DNA of 64,000 nucleotides from Prauserella endophytica (lineage in GTDB: Bacteria > Actinomycetota > Actinomycetes > Mycobacteriales > Pseudonocardiaceae), in the NCBI RefSeq assembly GCF_005146945.1, contig NZ_SWMS01000012.1, forward strand, positions 1 to 64,000. Reading direction: 5' to 3'. This document shows positions 8,784 to 16,924 of this stretch, one piece after another (the first letter of the stretch is position 1; every line of letters starts with the position of its first letter). Made by a program: the position numbers and the translations under genes. Under the pieces are notes generated by a model. That model had not been told where the DNA came from. It did not search any database and worked only from the letters and a program-made list of their open reading frames with translations.

Positions 8784-9104
8784 ATGATGCAGGTCGAGGA
8801 GCTCTACCGGCGACGAAACGAGGTACAGCTGGTGGACGTGCGCGAGCCCGAGGAATGGCAGGCCGGCCGCATCGAGAGCGCCCGGCACATTCCGATGGCC
8901 GAGGTGCCCACCCGGCTCACCGAGCTCGACACCACGCGGCCCGTGGTGACCGTGTGCCGCAGCGGTCACCGCAGTGGACAGGCAGCCGAATTCCTGCGGC
9001 AACAGGGTTATTCCGCGGAGAACACCGACGGTGGGATGCAGGCATGGCAGGAGGCCGCACTCCCCTTCACCACCCCTGACGGCAAGCCGGGAAGGGTGGC
9101 GTGA
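8784..9104 (+). CDS. Single-domain rhodanese
   Basis: This 106-residue sulfurtransferase contains VDVREPEEWQAGRIESARHI and the active-site loop VCRSGHRSGQ with the persulfide-carrying Cys. ATG 8784 follows AAAGGAG; a second ATG at 8787 is equally possible. It lies 26 bp after tauE and 3 bp before the MBL-rhodanese gene, so it is co-transcribed. It probably moves sulfane sulfur between thiols and thiosulfate or sulfite. Confidence 0.88.
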   Translation: MMQVEELYRRRNEVQLVDVREPEEWQAGRIESARHIPMAEVPTRLTELDTTRPVVTVCRSGHRSGQAAEFLRQQGYSAENTDGGMQAWQEAALPFTTPDGKPGRVA

Positions 9105-9107
9105 ACC

Positions 9108-10505
9108 ATGTGGTTCCAGCAGTTCTACCTCAACAGTCTCGGACACGCCTCCTACCTGATCGGGGACGAGAAGACCGGTCAGGCGCTGGTGTTCGACCCC
9201 CGCCGCGATGTGGAGGTCTATCGACAGACGGCTCGCGACCGGGGGTTTCGAATCACCTACGCGTGTGACTCCCACGGGCACAACGACTACCTGTCCGGGT
9301 TAGGCGAACTGGCCGGATCCGCGCACCCGCCGCAGGTATGGGGTTCAGCCGCCGGCGAGCTGAGTTACGCACACCGGCCGATCGCCGACGGCGAGCAGAT
9401 CGAATTCGGCGACGTCGGCATCGAAGTGATGCACACGCCCGGGCACACCCCCGAGCACATCAGCCTGCTCGTCTACGATCGCTCCGCCAGCGCCGATACC
9501 CCGGCATTGTTGCTCTCCGGCGGGGCGCTGCTTGTCGGTGACCTCGCCCGCCCCGACCTGCTCGGTGGCCAGGAGCAGGCCCGCCGCCACGCCGAGGTCT
9601 ACTGCGACACGATCCAGACCAAGCTGCTCACGCTGCCCGACCACGTCGAAGTGTTCCCCACACACGTGGCCGGATCACTGTGCGGCGGCAACATCGGGTC
9701 CCGCCTGTCGACCACACTCGGATACGAGAAACGCACGAACGCGACCCTGGCCGAGGTCGCCGAGAAAGACGAATTCGTGCGGCAATGCATCCGGCTGGAC
9801 AACCTCCCCGCCGTGCCCCCGTACTGGCGGCGTATGCGCACCCAGAACATGGCCGGCGTCGACCCCCTCGGCGTACTCACCGAGCCGCCGCCGTTACCAC
9901 CCGATGACGTCGCCGCTGCCCTCGACGGTGGCGCCGTCGTGCTCGACACCCGCTCGTCGGAAGCCTTCGGCGGTGGCCACATCCCCGGCGCCGTCAACGT
10001 GGGCCTCGGCTCGTCCTTCGCCACCTGGGCCGGCACCGTGCTCCCCGCCGACGCGGAGATCCTGCTCGTGCTCGACCGCCCTGGGGATCTGTGGGAGACG
10101 GTCTGGCAGCTACTTCGGATCGGCTACCGCATGCCCGTCGGGTGGCTGGCCGGGGGCATGAGCGCTTGGCGCACCTCGGCACGGTCGCTCGACCGCACCC
10201 CGCAGATCACGGTGGACGAGCTGAAACGCAGGCTTGACGAGGACGCGATCACCCTGCTCGACGTGCGTCAGCCCGCCGAGTGGGCCGCCGGCCACGTCAC
10301 CGGCGCCACGTTCATCACCGGCGCCGAACTACCCGACCGGCTCGACGAGGTCCCCGCGGACAAACCTGTCGCCGTCACGTGCGGCAGCGGCTACCGCTCG
10401 TCGGTCGCCGCCAGCCTGCTCGCGCGAGAACGCGACATCCCGGTGATCAACGTCGCCGGCGGTATGACCGCGTGGCAGCGTGCGAGCTACCCGACCACAA
10501 CCTGA
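9108..10505 (+). CDS. MBL-fold/rhodanese fusion, persulfide dioxygenase-like, copy 1
   Basis: This 465-residue fusion has a metallo-beta-lactamase domain (about 1-250) followed by two rhodanese domains (about 270-360 and 375-460), the arrangement of S. aureus CstB. Metal ligands visible are His56-x-His58-x-Asp60 (DSHGHNDYLSG) and His113 (TPGHTPEH). The first rhodanese domain lacks an active-site Cys (ILLVLDRPGDLWE); the second has it (VTCGSGYRSS). Two positions differ from classical ETHE1-type persulfide dioxygenases: Tyr61 follows the HxHxD motif instead of His, and the usual TGD iron-ligand Asp is Gly (SGGALL). So persulfide oxidation is inferred from architecture and context, not from an intact site. 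Confidence 0.8.
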   Translation: MWFQQFYLNSLGHASYLIGDEKTGQALVFDPRRDVEVYRQTARDRGFRITYACDSHGHNDYLSGLGELAGSAHPPQVWGSAAGELSYAHRPIADGEQIEFGDVGIEVMHTPGHTPEHISLLVYDRSASADTPALLLSGGALLVGDLARPDLLGGQEQARRHAEVYCDTIQTKLLTLPDHVEVFPTHVAGSLCGGNIGSRLSTTLGYEKRTNATLAEVAEKDEFVRQCIRLDNLPAVPPYWRRMRTQNMAGVDPLGVLTEPPPLPPDDVAAALDGGAVVLDTRSSEAFGGGHIPGAVNVGLGSSFATWAGTVLPADAEILLVLDRPGDLWETVWQLLRIGYRMPVGWLAGGMSAWRTSARSLDRTPQITVDELKRRLDEDAITLLDVRQPAEWAAGHVTGATFITGAELPDRLDEVPADKPVAVTCGSGYRSSVAASLLARERDIPVINVAGGMTAWQRASYPTTT

Positions 10506-10533
10506 CACAAGCGCTCTCTCATGGAGGACTGCG

Positions 10534-10926
10534 ATGGATTACGCCCGTACTATTACCCTTGACCTGCCGTATGAGCAGGCCGTGCCGACGGTGAAGGAAG
10601 CCTTTCAGGAGCAGGGGTTCGGCACGCTCACCGAGATCGACGTGCAGGCCACCCTGAAGAACAAGCTCGACGCGGACATGGAGCAGTACGTCATCCTCGG
10701 TGCGTGCAATCCCCAGCTCGCGCACCGCGCCCTCGACATCGACCGGCAAATCGGACTGCTGCTGCCCTGCAACGTCGTGGTCCGCGCCGCTGGCGACAAC
10801 CAGACCCTGGTGCAGGCCCTCGACCCTCAGGTCATGGTCACCGTGCCCGAACTCGACGAGCTCCAGTCCATCGCCGACGACGCCGGACAACGCATCCACG
10901 CCGCCCTGCAGGCACTCGCTGCCTGA
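10534..10926 (+). CDS. DUF302 protein, copy 1
   Basis: This 130-residue protein is a complete DUF302 domain (LPYEQAVPTVKEAFQEQGFG, YVILGACNPQLAHRAL, GLLLPCNVVVR). The two Cys (GACNP, LLPCN) are typical of the family, whose function is not settled; it is often found with sulfur or metal stress genes. ATG 10534 has GGAGG upstream. Copy 2 at 15186 differs at about 11 of 125 aligned residues. Confidence 0.85.
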   Translation: MDYARTITLDLPYEQAVPTVKEAFQEQGFGTLTEIDVQATLKNKLDADMEQYVILGACNPQLAHRALDIDRQIGLLLPCNVVVRAAGDNQTLVQALDPQVMVTVPELDELQSIADDAGQRIHAALQALAA

Positions 10927-10983
10927 CCGTAGCGCAGGGGCGCCGGGAAGGACGCGACAGTTGTCCACAAGAGAGGGAACACG

Positions 10984-11544
10984 ATGACGAGTGCGGAGAG
11001 GCAGGCTCCCGTAGGCGCGGCGCCGGCAGGCCTCCAACTGCCGGGCATCGTGCTGGGCGTGGGGCTCGGCGGGTTCGTCGACGGCATCCTGTTGCACCAG
11101 CTGCTGCAATGGCATCATATGCTGACCAGCACGAACACCGACAATATCGGAGTAGAGTACTACGATCCCGAAACGGTGTCGGGCCTGGAGATGAACACCG
11201 TCTGGGATGGCGTCTTCCACACCGTGTGCTGGCTCGCCGTCCTGCTGGGCTTGGCTATCCTGTACTCCCGGGTCACCCACAACCGCCGCCAGGTGTGGAC
11301 TTCCCGCGTGCTGTGGGGCTGGATCCTGGCGGGCTGGGGCATCTTCAATCTCGTCGAAGGTGTCCTGGACCACCACATCCTGGGGATCCATCACGTTCAC
11401 GGCGGCCCTCATCAGCTGTGGTGGGACCTCGGCTTCCTCGTCATGGGCGCGTTCCTGCTCGTCGGCGGCTACCTGCTCCAGCGCAGTGGCCGACCCGTCG
11501 ACCCCCACGCTGTCAGCGGTGGGCAGGCAGGACGACATGACTGA
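10984..11544 (+). CDS. DUF2243 membrane protein, copy 2
   Basis: This intact 186-residue DUF2243 protein has GVGLGGFVDGILLHQLLQWH, FHTVCWLAVLLGLAILYSR and LVEGVLDHHILGIHHVHGG. It begins at ATG 10984 and its stop overlaps the start of the CtaG-like gene, so the two are translationally coupled. It is of a different subtype from copy 1, so the two were probably acquired separately rather than by recent duplication. Confidence 0.82.
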   Translation: MTSAERQAPVGAAPAGLQLPGIVLGVGLGGFVDGILLHQLLQWHHMLTSTNTDNIGVEYYDPETVSGLEMNTVWDGVFHTVCWLAVLLGLAILYSRVTHNRRQVWTSRVLWGWILAGWGIFNLVEGVLDHHILGIHHVHGGPHQLWWDLGFLVMGAFLLVGGYLLQRSGRPVDPHAVSGGQAGRHD

Positions 11545-12554
11545 TGGGCCACGACCCGCATCCACCTGATTATGGCGCAACCAGCAGTGCCATCCAGCTG
11601 CTGCTGGTCACGCTCACGCTCCTCGTCTGTGCCGGGGTCTATCTTTACCTGGCACGGCGTGCCCGCGTGAGCAACCCGGTGCAGGGCTGGAGCCGGTGGC
11701 GCACGGCCAGTTTCCTCACCGGGCTCTTCCTGCTGGCCGTGGCGCTGCTGCCGCCGGTCGCGGCATGGGCCCACACTGACTTCCGTGGCCACATGGCGCA
11801 GCACCTGCTCATTGGAATGTATGCCCCACTCGCCCTGGTGCTTGGTGCACCTGTCACCGTGCTGCTGCGGGCCCTGCCCACGCTCCGCGGACGCCAACTG
11901 ACCGCCATCCTGCACAGCCGCCCGGCCCATCTCCTGGCCCACCCGGCAACCGCCCTGATGTTGTCCACCGGCAGCCTCGCGGTGCTGTACTTCACGCCGC
12001 TCTACACCGCGATGACGAGTCAGCCGACCGGTCACTGGCTGCTGCACGCCCACTTCCTCTTCGCTGGCTACCTGTTCGCCTACGCCATCGCCGGCCCCGA
12101 CCCCGCGCCCGCGCGGCCCGGTGTCCGCACCCGGCTGGTCTACCTCGGCTGCGCCATCGCGCTGCACGCCGTGATCTCGCAGTTGATGTACGGGGGCTTC
12201 TGGATCAACATTCACGCCCCGATCGTCGAGGTCCGGGGAGGCGCCGAGATCATGTACTACGGCGGCGACATCGCCGAACTCCTCCTCGCCGCTGCCCTCG
12301 TCGCCACCTGGCGCCCCGAACGGCACCCCGCCCCACCGCGGACAGGCCCAGGCCGCTTGGTCACCAGCCTGAGTCGTGGCCTCAGTGGTCGTCCGCGCGA
12401 GCGCGCGGGGCCGGCCGGTGTGGGCGGAGCAGGCGGAGGTGTTCGGTGTCACCGAGCAGGTCCAGGCGCCGGTGCAGGAGTGGATTGTCGGTGGACTGGC
12501 TACGGTGGCAGGCGATGGCTTGATGGTGGCGTGTCCGGGAGACGGGCAGGGTGA
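11544..12554 (+). CDS. CtaG_caa3-like membrane protein, copy 2 with run-on tail
   Basis: This 336-residue protein has the full CtaG (caa3) membrane domain: RTASFLTGLFLLAVALLPPV, GHMAQHLLIGMYAPLALVLG, LLHAHFLFAGYLFAYAIAG, ALHAVISQLMYGG and MYYGGDIAELLLAAALV. Homology ends near residue 270. The remaining ~65 residues are Gly/Arg-rich and are simply antisense to the convergent PIG-L gene, which they overlap by 173 bp, so the natural stop codon seems to have been lost. Role: a predicted copper-delivery or oxidase-assembly factor at the membrane. Confidence 0.8.
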   Translation: MGHDPHPPDYGATSSAIQLLLVTLTLLVCAGVYLYLARRARVSNPVQGWSRWRTASFLTGLFLLAVALLPPVAAWAHTDFRGHMAQHLLIGMYAPLALVLGAPVTVLLRALPTLRGRQLTAILHSRPAHLLAHPATALMLSTGSLAVLYFTPLYTAMTSQPTGHWLLHAHFLFAGYLFAYAIAGPDPAPARPGVRTRLVYLGCAIALHAVISQLMYGGFWINIHAPIVEVRGGAEIMYYGGDIAELLLAAALVATWRPERHPAPPRTGPGRLVTSLSRGLSGRPRERAGPAGVGGAGGGVRCHRAGPGAGAGVDCRWTGYGGRRWLDGGVSGRRAG

Positions 12555-13119
12555 GGTCGACCAAGTCAGGCGGTGAGCCAACCAGGGGGCTGCCGAACTC
12601 CGGGTTGAGCTGGTCGGCGACCTGGGCCGGTAACGTCCAGCCGAGGACGGGCAGACCCAGATGGTCGGCGGTGGCCAGGGCAGCTTCGGTGGCACGGACG
12701 TGGTCGGGGTGGGACGTCACGCCGGTGGTGTCGAACGCCAGCAGGTAGGTCGGTCTCACCTCGGCGGCCAGCGACTCGACGTGACCGGCGAGTTCGTCCA
12801 CGGACACGTCGGTCAGGCCTCCGTCGGGGTAGTCCAGCAGGACGCTGCGCTTGACACCGAGTACTGTGGCCGCCGCGTCCAGCTCGTCGGCCCGTAATGC
12901 GCCCAGATCGGCGTGCTCTCCGCCCAGGGTGGAGGCCTCACCGTGGGTGAAACACAGCACCGTCACCGACGTTCCCGCAGTGGCCAAGTGGTCGAGCACC
13001 GCGCCAAGTCCGAACGATTCGTCGTCCGGGTGCGCGACCACCGCGAGCACGGTGTCTGCCGCGTCGAGCAGGTCACGGGCCTGCTCTTCCCTGCTTCTTG
13101 CTTGCGCATCCTGTCCCAT
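12382..13119 (-). CDS. PIG-L (LmbE/MshB-like) deacetylase
   Basis: This 245-residue zinc-dependent PIG-L deacetylase has AHPDDESFGLGAVLDHLA (zinc ligands His, Asp, Asp) near residue 31, CFTHGEAS, and the third ligand in SHPDHVRATEAA. In actinobacteria this family includes MshB and Mca of mycothiol synthesis and conjugate cleavage. A low-molecular-weight-thiol role would suit a persulfide cassette, but the sequence alone does not fix the substrate. ATG 13119 was chosen because homology begins there; a half-operator (13129-13144) lies just upstream. Its 3' end overlaps the tail of the convergent CtaG-like gene. Confidence 0.78.
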   Translation of the reverse strand: MGQDAQARSREEQARDLLDAADTVLAVVAHPDDESFGLGAVLDHLATAGTSVTVLCFTHGEASTLGGEHADLGALRADELDAAATVLGVKRSVLLDYPDGGLTDVSVDELAGHVESLAAEVRPTYLLAFDTTGVTSHPDHVRATEAALATADHLGLPVLGWTLPAQVADQLNPEFGSPLVGSPPDLVDLTLPVSRTRHHQAIACHRSQSTDNPLLHRRLDLLGDTEHLRLLRPHRPAPRARADDH

Positions 13120-13128
13120 ACCACCGTT

Positions 13129-13144
13129 GTACGCCCGGGGGTAT
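13129..13144. promoter_or_regulatory. Half operator upstream of PIG-L gene
   Basis: GTACGCCCGGGGGTAT keeps only the right half (GGGGGTAT) of the cassette operator. It lies 10 bp upstream of the PIG-L start codon. Weak. Confidence 0.25.
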
Positions 13145-13205
13145 GTCGCCGCCAGCTGAACGACCGCGCGGTCGATACGTGGAATGCCAGCCACTGCGAG
13201 ACTGT

Positions 13206-13225
13206 TATAATACCCAGGGGGGTAT
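13206..13225 (+). promoter_or_regulatory. Promoter of thioredoxin gene with overlapping operator
   Basis: A consensus -10 TATAAT (13206-13211) overlaps the operator ATACCCAGGGGGGTAT (13210-13225). A -35-like ATGCCA (13184-13189) is 16 bp upstream. The thioredoxin start codon is at 13239 with AAGGAGG. Confidence 0.7.
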
Positions 13226-13238
13226 GAGAAGGAGGTGC

Positions 13239-13598
13239 ATGATGGCAACAATCGAGCTGGCTAATGACACTTTTGACGAGGTCATCAGCGCGGATGGCAT
13301 GGTGCTGGTGGATTTCTGGGCGGCGTGGTGCGGGCCGTGCCGACAGTTCGCGCCGGTGTTCGAGCGCGCATCCGAGCGTCACGAGGATGTCCGGTTCGGC
13401 AAAGTGGACACTGAGGCGCAGCCGGAACTGGCGGCGCGGTTCGGTATCTCCTCGATTCCCACCTTGATAGTCGCGCGTGATGGCGTGGTGCTGTATGCGC
13501 AGCCCGGTGCGCTGCCGGAGAGTGCGCTCGAGGACCTGATCGGGAAGGCCCGCGAGGTCGATATGGGCCAGGTTCGGCAAGAACTCGCCGAACAGTGA
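13239..13598 (+). CDS. Thioredoxin
   Basis: This 119-residue thioredoxin has the active site W-C31-G-P-C34, the FWAAWCGPCRQFAPVFE context and a cis-Pro loop (SSIPTLIV). ATG 13239 follows AAGGAGG; ATG 13242 is an alternative. It would reduce disulfides or persulfides in the cytoplasm. It is the first gene behind an operator-controlled consensus promoter and precedes the second MBL-rhodanese fusion by 115 bp. Confidence 0.92.
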   Translation: MMATIELANDTFDEVISADGMVLVDFWAAWCGPCRQFAPVFERASERHEDVRFGKVDTEAQPELAARFGISSIPTLIVARDGVVLYAQPGALPESALEDLIGKAREVDMGQVRQELAEQ

Positions 13599-13713
13599 CC
13601 GTGATGATCCGATCGCGATCGTCAGCGCGGACGCCGAGTACCCGAATCCCGTGGAGCGGGGCCTGCGACCAGACAACGTCTGAGCTGAAGATTGTGAGAC
13701 GAGGAGAAGCAAG

Positions 13714-15096
13714 ATGGTAGACATCATCGCACTCGACACGCCCACGCTGGGCGACCGTAGCTACCTAGTCACCGATGGCGACGTGGCGTTCGTGGTGGAC
13801 CCGCAGCGCGACATCGACCGATTCCTCACGCTCGCCCAGCAGCGGGGTGTGTGTGTCACCGACGTGTTCGAAACGCACATTCACAACGACTACGTGACCG
13901 GAGGGTTGGCACTGGCGCAGGCCACCGGAGCGGCCTACCACGTCAACGCGGCTGACACCGTGTCCTTCGATCGCCAGCCGATCAGTGACGGCGACGAGGT
14001 ACAGATCGGCCCGGCGATGCGGGTACGCGCCTTGACCACCCCAGGCCATACCTTCACGCATCTGTCCTATGTGCTGGAAACCCCCGGCCGCCCACCGGCG
14101 GTGTTCACCGGCGGCTCGCTGCTCTACGGCTCGACCGGGCGGCCGGATCTGCTGGGGACCGTGCACACCGAAGAACTCGCGCACGCGCAGTACGGCTCGG
14201 CACGGAGGTTGGCCACCGAACTCCCCGACGATGCGGAAATCTACCCCACCCACGGGTTCGGCAGCTTCTGCTCGGCCACTCAGGCACAGGGCGAGCAATC
14301 CACCATCGGCCAGGAAAAGCAGACCAACCCCGCCCTGACACAGGACGAGCAGGACTACGTCCACTCCCTGCTGCAGGGCCTGGACGACTACCCGGCCTAC
14401 TACACCCACATGATGCCGCTCAACACTGCTGGGCCACAGGCGCCGGATCTGTCCCCGCCGGAGCAGGCCGACGCCCCCGAGTTGCGCCGACGCCTCGAGT
14501 CCGGTGAATGGGTGGTGGACCTGCGCACCCGGACCGCGTTCGCGGCCGGCCACGTTCCCGGCACCCTCAACTTCGGCGCCGACGGCAACTTCGTCACCTA
14601 CCTCGGCTGGCTGATCCCCTGGGGCACCCCGTTGACACTGTTGGGCGACACCGCCGAGCAGGTCGCCGAGGCGCAGCGTGAACTGGTGCGCATCGGCCTC
14701 GACCGCATCGAAGCCGCGGCCACCGGCGACCCGCACGAGTGGTCCGGCGACACGCCCCTGGAGTCGTTGGCTGTCGCGGACTTCGCCGACCTGGCCACAG
14801 TGCTCCACCACCGTCCGGTCGTGGTCCTCGACGTGCGCCGCAACCAGGAATGGGCCACCGGTCACCTGGACGGCGCCGTCCACATCCCGCTGCACGACCT
14901 ACTCGACCGGCTTACCGACGTCCCCCCCGGCGAGGTATGGGTGCACTGCCGCTCCGGCTACCGTGCCTCCATCGCCGCCTCCATCCTGGCCGCCGCCGGC
15001 CGCCATGTCGTCGTGATTGACGACGACATTGACCAGGCTGCCGCAACCGGCGCCCCTTTCCGTGCCGCTGCCCAGCACAGTGCGGTGACGCGCTAA
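13714..15096 (+). CDS. MBL-fold/rhodanese fusion, persulfide dioxygenase-like, copy 2
   Basis: This 460-residue protein has the same three-domain plan as copy 1 but is clearly divergent. Metal-site residues: His55-x-His57-x-Asp59 (FETHIHNDYVTGG) and His112 (TPGHTFTH). Again Tyr replaces the last His of HxHxDH, and the TGD ligand position is Gly (FTGGSLL). A Cys follows the later His motif in both copies (HGFGSFCS; HVAGSLCG in copy 1). The final rhodanese domain has WVHCRSGYRAS with the catalytic Cys; the middle one lacks it. ATG 13714 has GAGGAG upstream. It is predicted to act on thiol persulfides. Confidence 0.8.
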   Translation: MVDIIALDTPTLGDRSYLVTDGDVAFVVDPQRDIDRFLTLAQQRGVCVTDVFETHIHNDYVTGGLALAQATGAAYHVNAADTVSFDRQPISDGDEVQIGPAMRVRALTTPGHTFTHLSYVLETPGRPPAVFTGGSLLYGSTGRPDLLGTVHTEELAHAQYGSARRLATELPDDAEIYPTHGFGSFCSATQAQGEQSTIGQEKQTNPALTQDEQDYVHSLLQGLDDYPAYYTHMMPLNTAGPQAPDLSPPEQADAPELRRRLESGEWVVDLRTRTAFAAGHVPGTLNFGADGNFVTYLGWLIPWGTPLTLLGDTAEQVAEAQRELVRIGLDRIEAAATGDPHEWSGDTPLESLAVADFADLATVLHHRPVVVLDVRRNQEWATGHLDGAVHIPLHDLLDRLTDVPPGEVWVHCRSGYRASIAASILAAAGRHVVVIDDDIDQAAATGAPFRAAAQHSAVTR

Positions 15097-15185
15097 CGGC
15101 GTTAGCCACTGGCATTGGCCGTGACCAGCGCGACCGAGTACAGCATGACACCGTTAAAGCAACCCACACGTCAAGGAAGATCATC

Positions 15186-15587
15186 ATGGATTACGCCCGG
15201 ACGATCACGCTCGATCTACCGTATGAACAGGCCGTGCCGACGGTGAAGGAGGCGTTTCAGGAGCAGGGGTTCGGTATGCTCACCGAGATCGATGTGCAGG
15301 CCACGCTGAAGACCAAGCTCGACGCCGATATGGAGCCGTACGTCATCCTCGGCGCGTGCAATCCCCAACTCGCGCACCGCGCCCTCGACATCGACCGGCA
15401 AATCGGACTGCTGCTGCCCTGCAACGTCGTGGTCCGCGCCGACGGGGACAACCAGACCGTGGTCCAGGCCCTCGATCCCCAGGTCATGGTCACCGTGCCC
15501 GAACTCGACCAACTTCAGCCCATCGCCGACGAAGCCGGACAACGCATCAACACCGCCCTCGACGCTCTGACCCACCGCAGCGTTTAG
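15186..15587 (+). CDS. DUF302 protein, copy 2
   Basis: This 133-residue DUF302 protein is nearly identical to copy 1 over 125 residues and differs mainly at the C-terminus (DALTHRSV). The DNA similarity extends across most of the gene, so the pair forms a direct repeat about 4.65 kb apart. It follows the MBL-rhodanese gene by 89 bp and is probably co-transcribed. Confidence 0.85.
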   Translation: MDYARTITLDLPYEQAVPTVKEAFQEQGFGMLTEIDVQATLKTKLDADMEPYVILGACNPQLAHRALDIDRQIGLLLPCNVVVRADGDNQTVVQALDPQVMVTVPELDQLQPIADEAGQRINTALDALTHRSV

Positions 15588-15642
15588 CGGTGCCTCGGAC
15601 CGTGAAACCCGCAGAGGCGACGCAAGCACGGGCGACTGGAGT

Positions 15643-15870
15643 GTGACGACCATGATGGACGGTTCCATGATGGGCTGGTTCTGGCTCTGGCCAGTACTCC
15701 TGCTGATCGGACTAGCCCTGCTGGCCTACCTGATCTACCGGCTCATGCAGGACCGACACGGCGGTGCCCAAGAGGGCACCTCCTCCGCGCACCGGATCCT
15801 CGACGAGCGATATGCCCGCGGCGAGATCGACGAGCAGGAGTACCGCAGCCGACGAACCGACCTGAACTGA
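15643..15870 (+). CDS. Small SHOCT-domain membrane protein
   Basis: This 75-residue protein has one N-terminal membrane helix (GWFWLWPVLLLIGLALLAYL) and a C-terminal SHOCT motif (RILDERYARGEIDEQEYRSR). Start GTG 15643 or ATG 15652; GGAG at 15638-15641 fits the latter better. SHOCT motifs are short oligomerisation segments. The function is unknown. Small SHOCT proteins often accompany copper or oxidative-stress genes. Confidence 0.8.
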   Translation: MTTMMDGSMMGWFWLWPVLLLIGLALLAYLIYRLMQDRHGGAQEGTSSAHRILDERYARGEIDEQEYRSRRTDLN

Positions 15871-15937
15871 GCCAATCAATCAACCGACACCAGCCATTGT
15901 GCTGCCGTCAAGGACAGCCGGAACGTGGAGTATGACC

Positions 15938-16069
15938 ATGAAACCTCCCAGATTTCCGTTGATGCCACTACTGCCCATGGGGATGATTGCTGCCCTCGTC
16001 GTCCCCAACGTGCTAGTACTTCGGAGGCTTCGCGCTCTCGAAATCCGCTTGCCCGATCTGGCGCAGTAG
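15938..16069 (+). CDS. Tiny single-span membrane protein (43 aa)
   Basis: ATG 15938, seven bases after GGAG, opens a 43-codon frame: a Met/Pro-rich start (MKPPRFPLMPLLPMGMIAAL), one hydrophobic helix (MIAALVVPNVLVL) and a basic end (RRLRALEIRLPDLAQ). It is short but has the composition of a real membrane mini-protein and is collinear with the SHOCT gene 67 bp upstream. The four Met in the first 18 residues could bind Cu(I); that is speculation. Confidence 0.5.
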   Translation: MKPPRFPLMPLLPMGMIAALVVPNVLVLRRLRALEIRLPDLAQ

Positions 16070-16381
16070 CGGTACCGAAACCCAGGCACCCTGTGCTTGT
16101 TAACCCGGCGTCACCGTAGCCAAAACCCCGGGCTGAATTACATTGGCTCGCACGCCGTGTCTTGCAGACGACGCTGATGTCCACGAATTACGGCGGCCGG
16201 TGTCTCGGACCGGGACCTCCCCCGTCAGCTCGCGCTACGATTGATGGTCGGAACGCCCCAGCAGTGAGGCGCCTACTCGTGCCATCCCTCGTTCGAGCAA
16301 GCCGAGTACGGCAATGGTTTGAGCAGGCCTGCGAAGGGAAACCCGGTGGACCAGCAATCAGTAGGCGATAGAGGAGACGTC
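16070..16381. other. No gene identified
   Basis: This 312-bp gap lies between the 43-aa membrane protein and the Met-rich secreted protein. It presumably holds the latter's promoter; no convincing hexamer pair or operator copy was found. Confidence 0.35.
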
Positions 16382-16681
16382 ATGATGCCCCGCACGCTGC
16401 GCTCAGCTGCTCTGTCGATCGGCGCCACCGCCCTCGCTGCCGCTCTCACCATAGGGAGTGTCTCCCCAGCAGCCGCTGCGTCGGAGAACCGTGGTGCAGG
16501 TGCTGACCGCTGCCCACCGGGATTGGCCCAGGCAATGCAGGAGATGATGGACAGCTCAGCCATGCAGCAGCTCATGCAGAATGCCAAGGACAACCCTGCC
16601 TTGGCGCAGGCGATGCGGCAAATGATGAACTCTCCCGGTATGGCGCAGCTCATGCGGGATTGCGGAATGCGCCCCATGTGA
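16382..16681 (+). CDS. Secreted Met-rich protein, possible copper binder
   Basis: This 99-residue protein starts at ATG 16382 behind GAGGAG. It has a Sec-type signal peptide (MMPRTLRSAALSIGATALAA and on to an AAA cleavage region near residue 37). The mature part is built of amphipathic Met-rich segments (QAMQEMMDSSAMQQLMQ, QAMRQMMNSPGMAQLMRD) plus two Cys (DRCPPG, RDCGM). Repeated M-x2-M spacing outside the membrane is typical of Cu(I) or Ag(I) binders, but the family is not known to me. It is the last gene of the metal/sulfur cassette. Confidence 0.7.
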   Translation: MMPRTLRSAALSIGATALAAALTIGSVSPAAAASENRGAGADRCPPGLAQAMQEMMDSSAMQQLMQNAKDNPALAQAMRQMMNSPGMAQLMRDCGMRPM

Positions 16682-16924
16682 CCCGCCTGCTGCTGTGCAC
16701 CGAGACATCCAAGGAGAGGTTGGACCGCCTGCGGTGCGATCGCGATCGCCTTACCAGAAACCGGCTCTCCTGCTGTCGGGCCAGTTCCCCAGCATGGTCT
16801 TCGAACACTTGCGGGTCGGACCACGAAGTTCATGCCCGAATCCAGCATCAGATGCGCCACGTCCGGTAGCTCGACCTGTCGCGCGACAACTCCCGTTGCA
16901 TCTCGAAGCCATCGGCGGGGCCGG

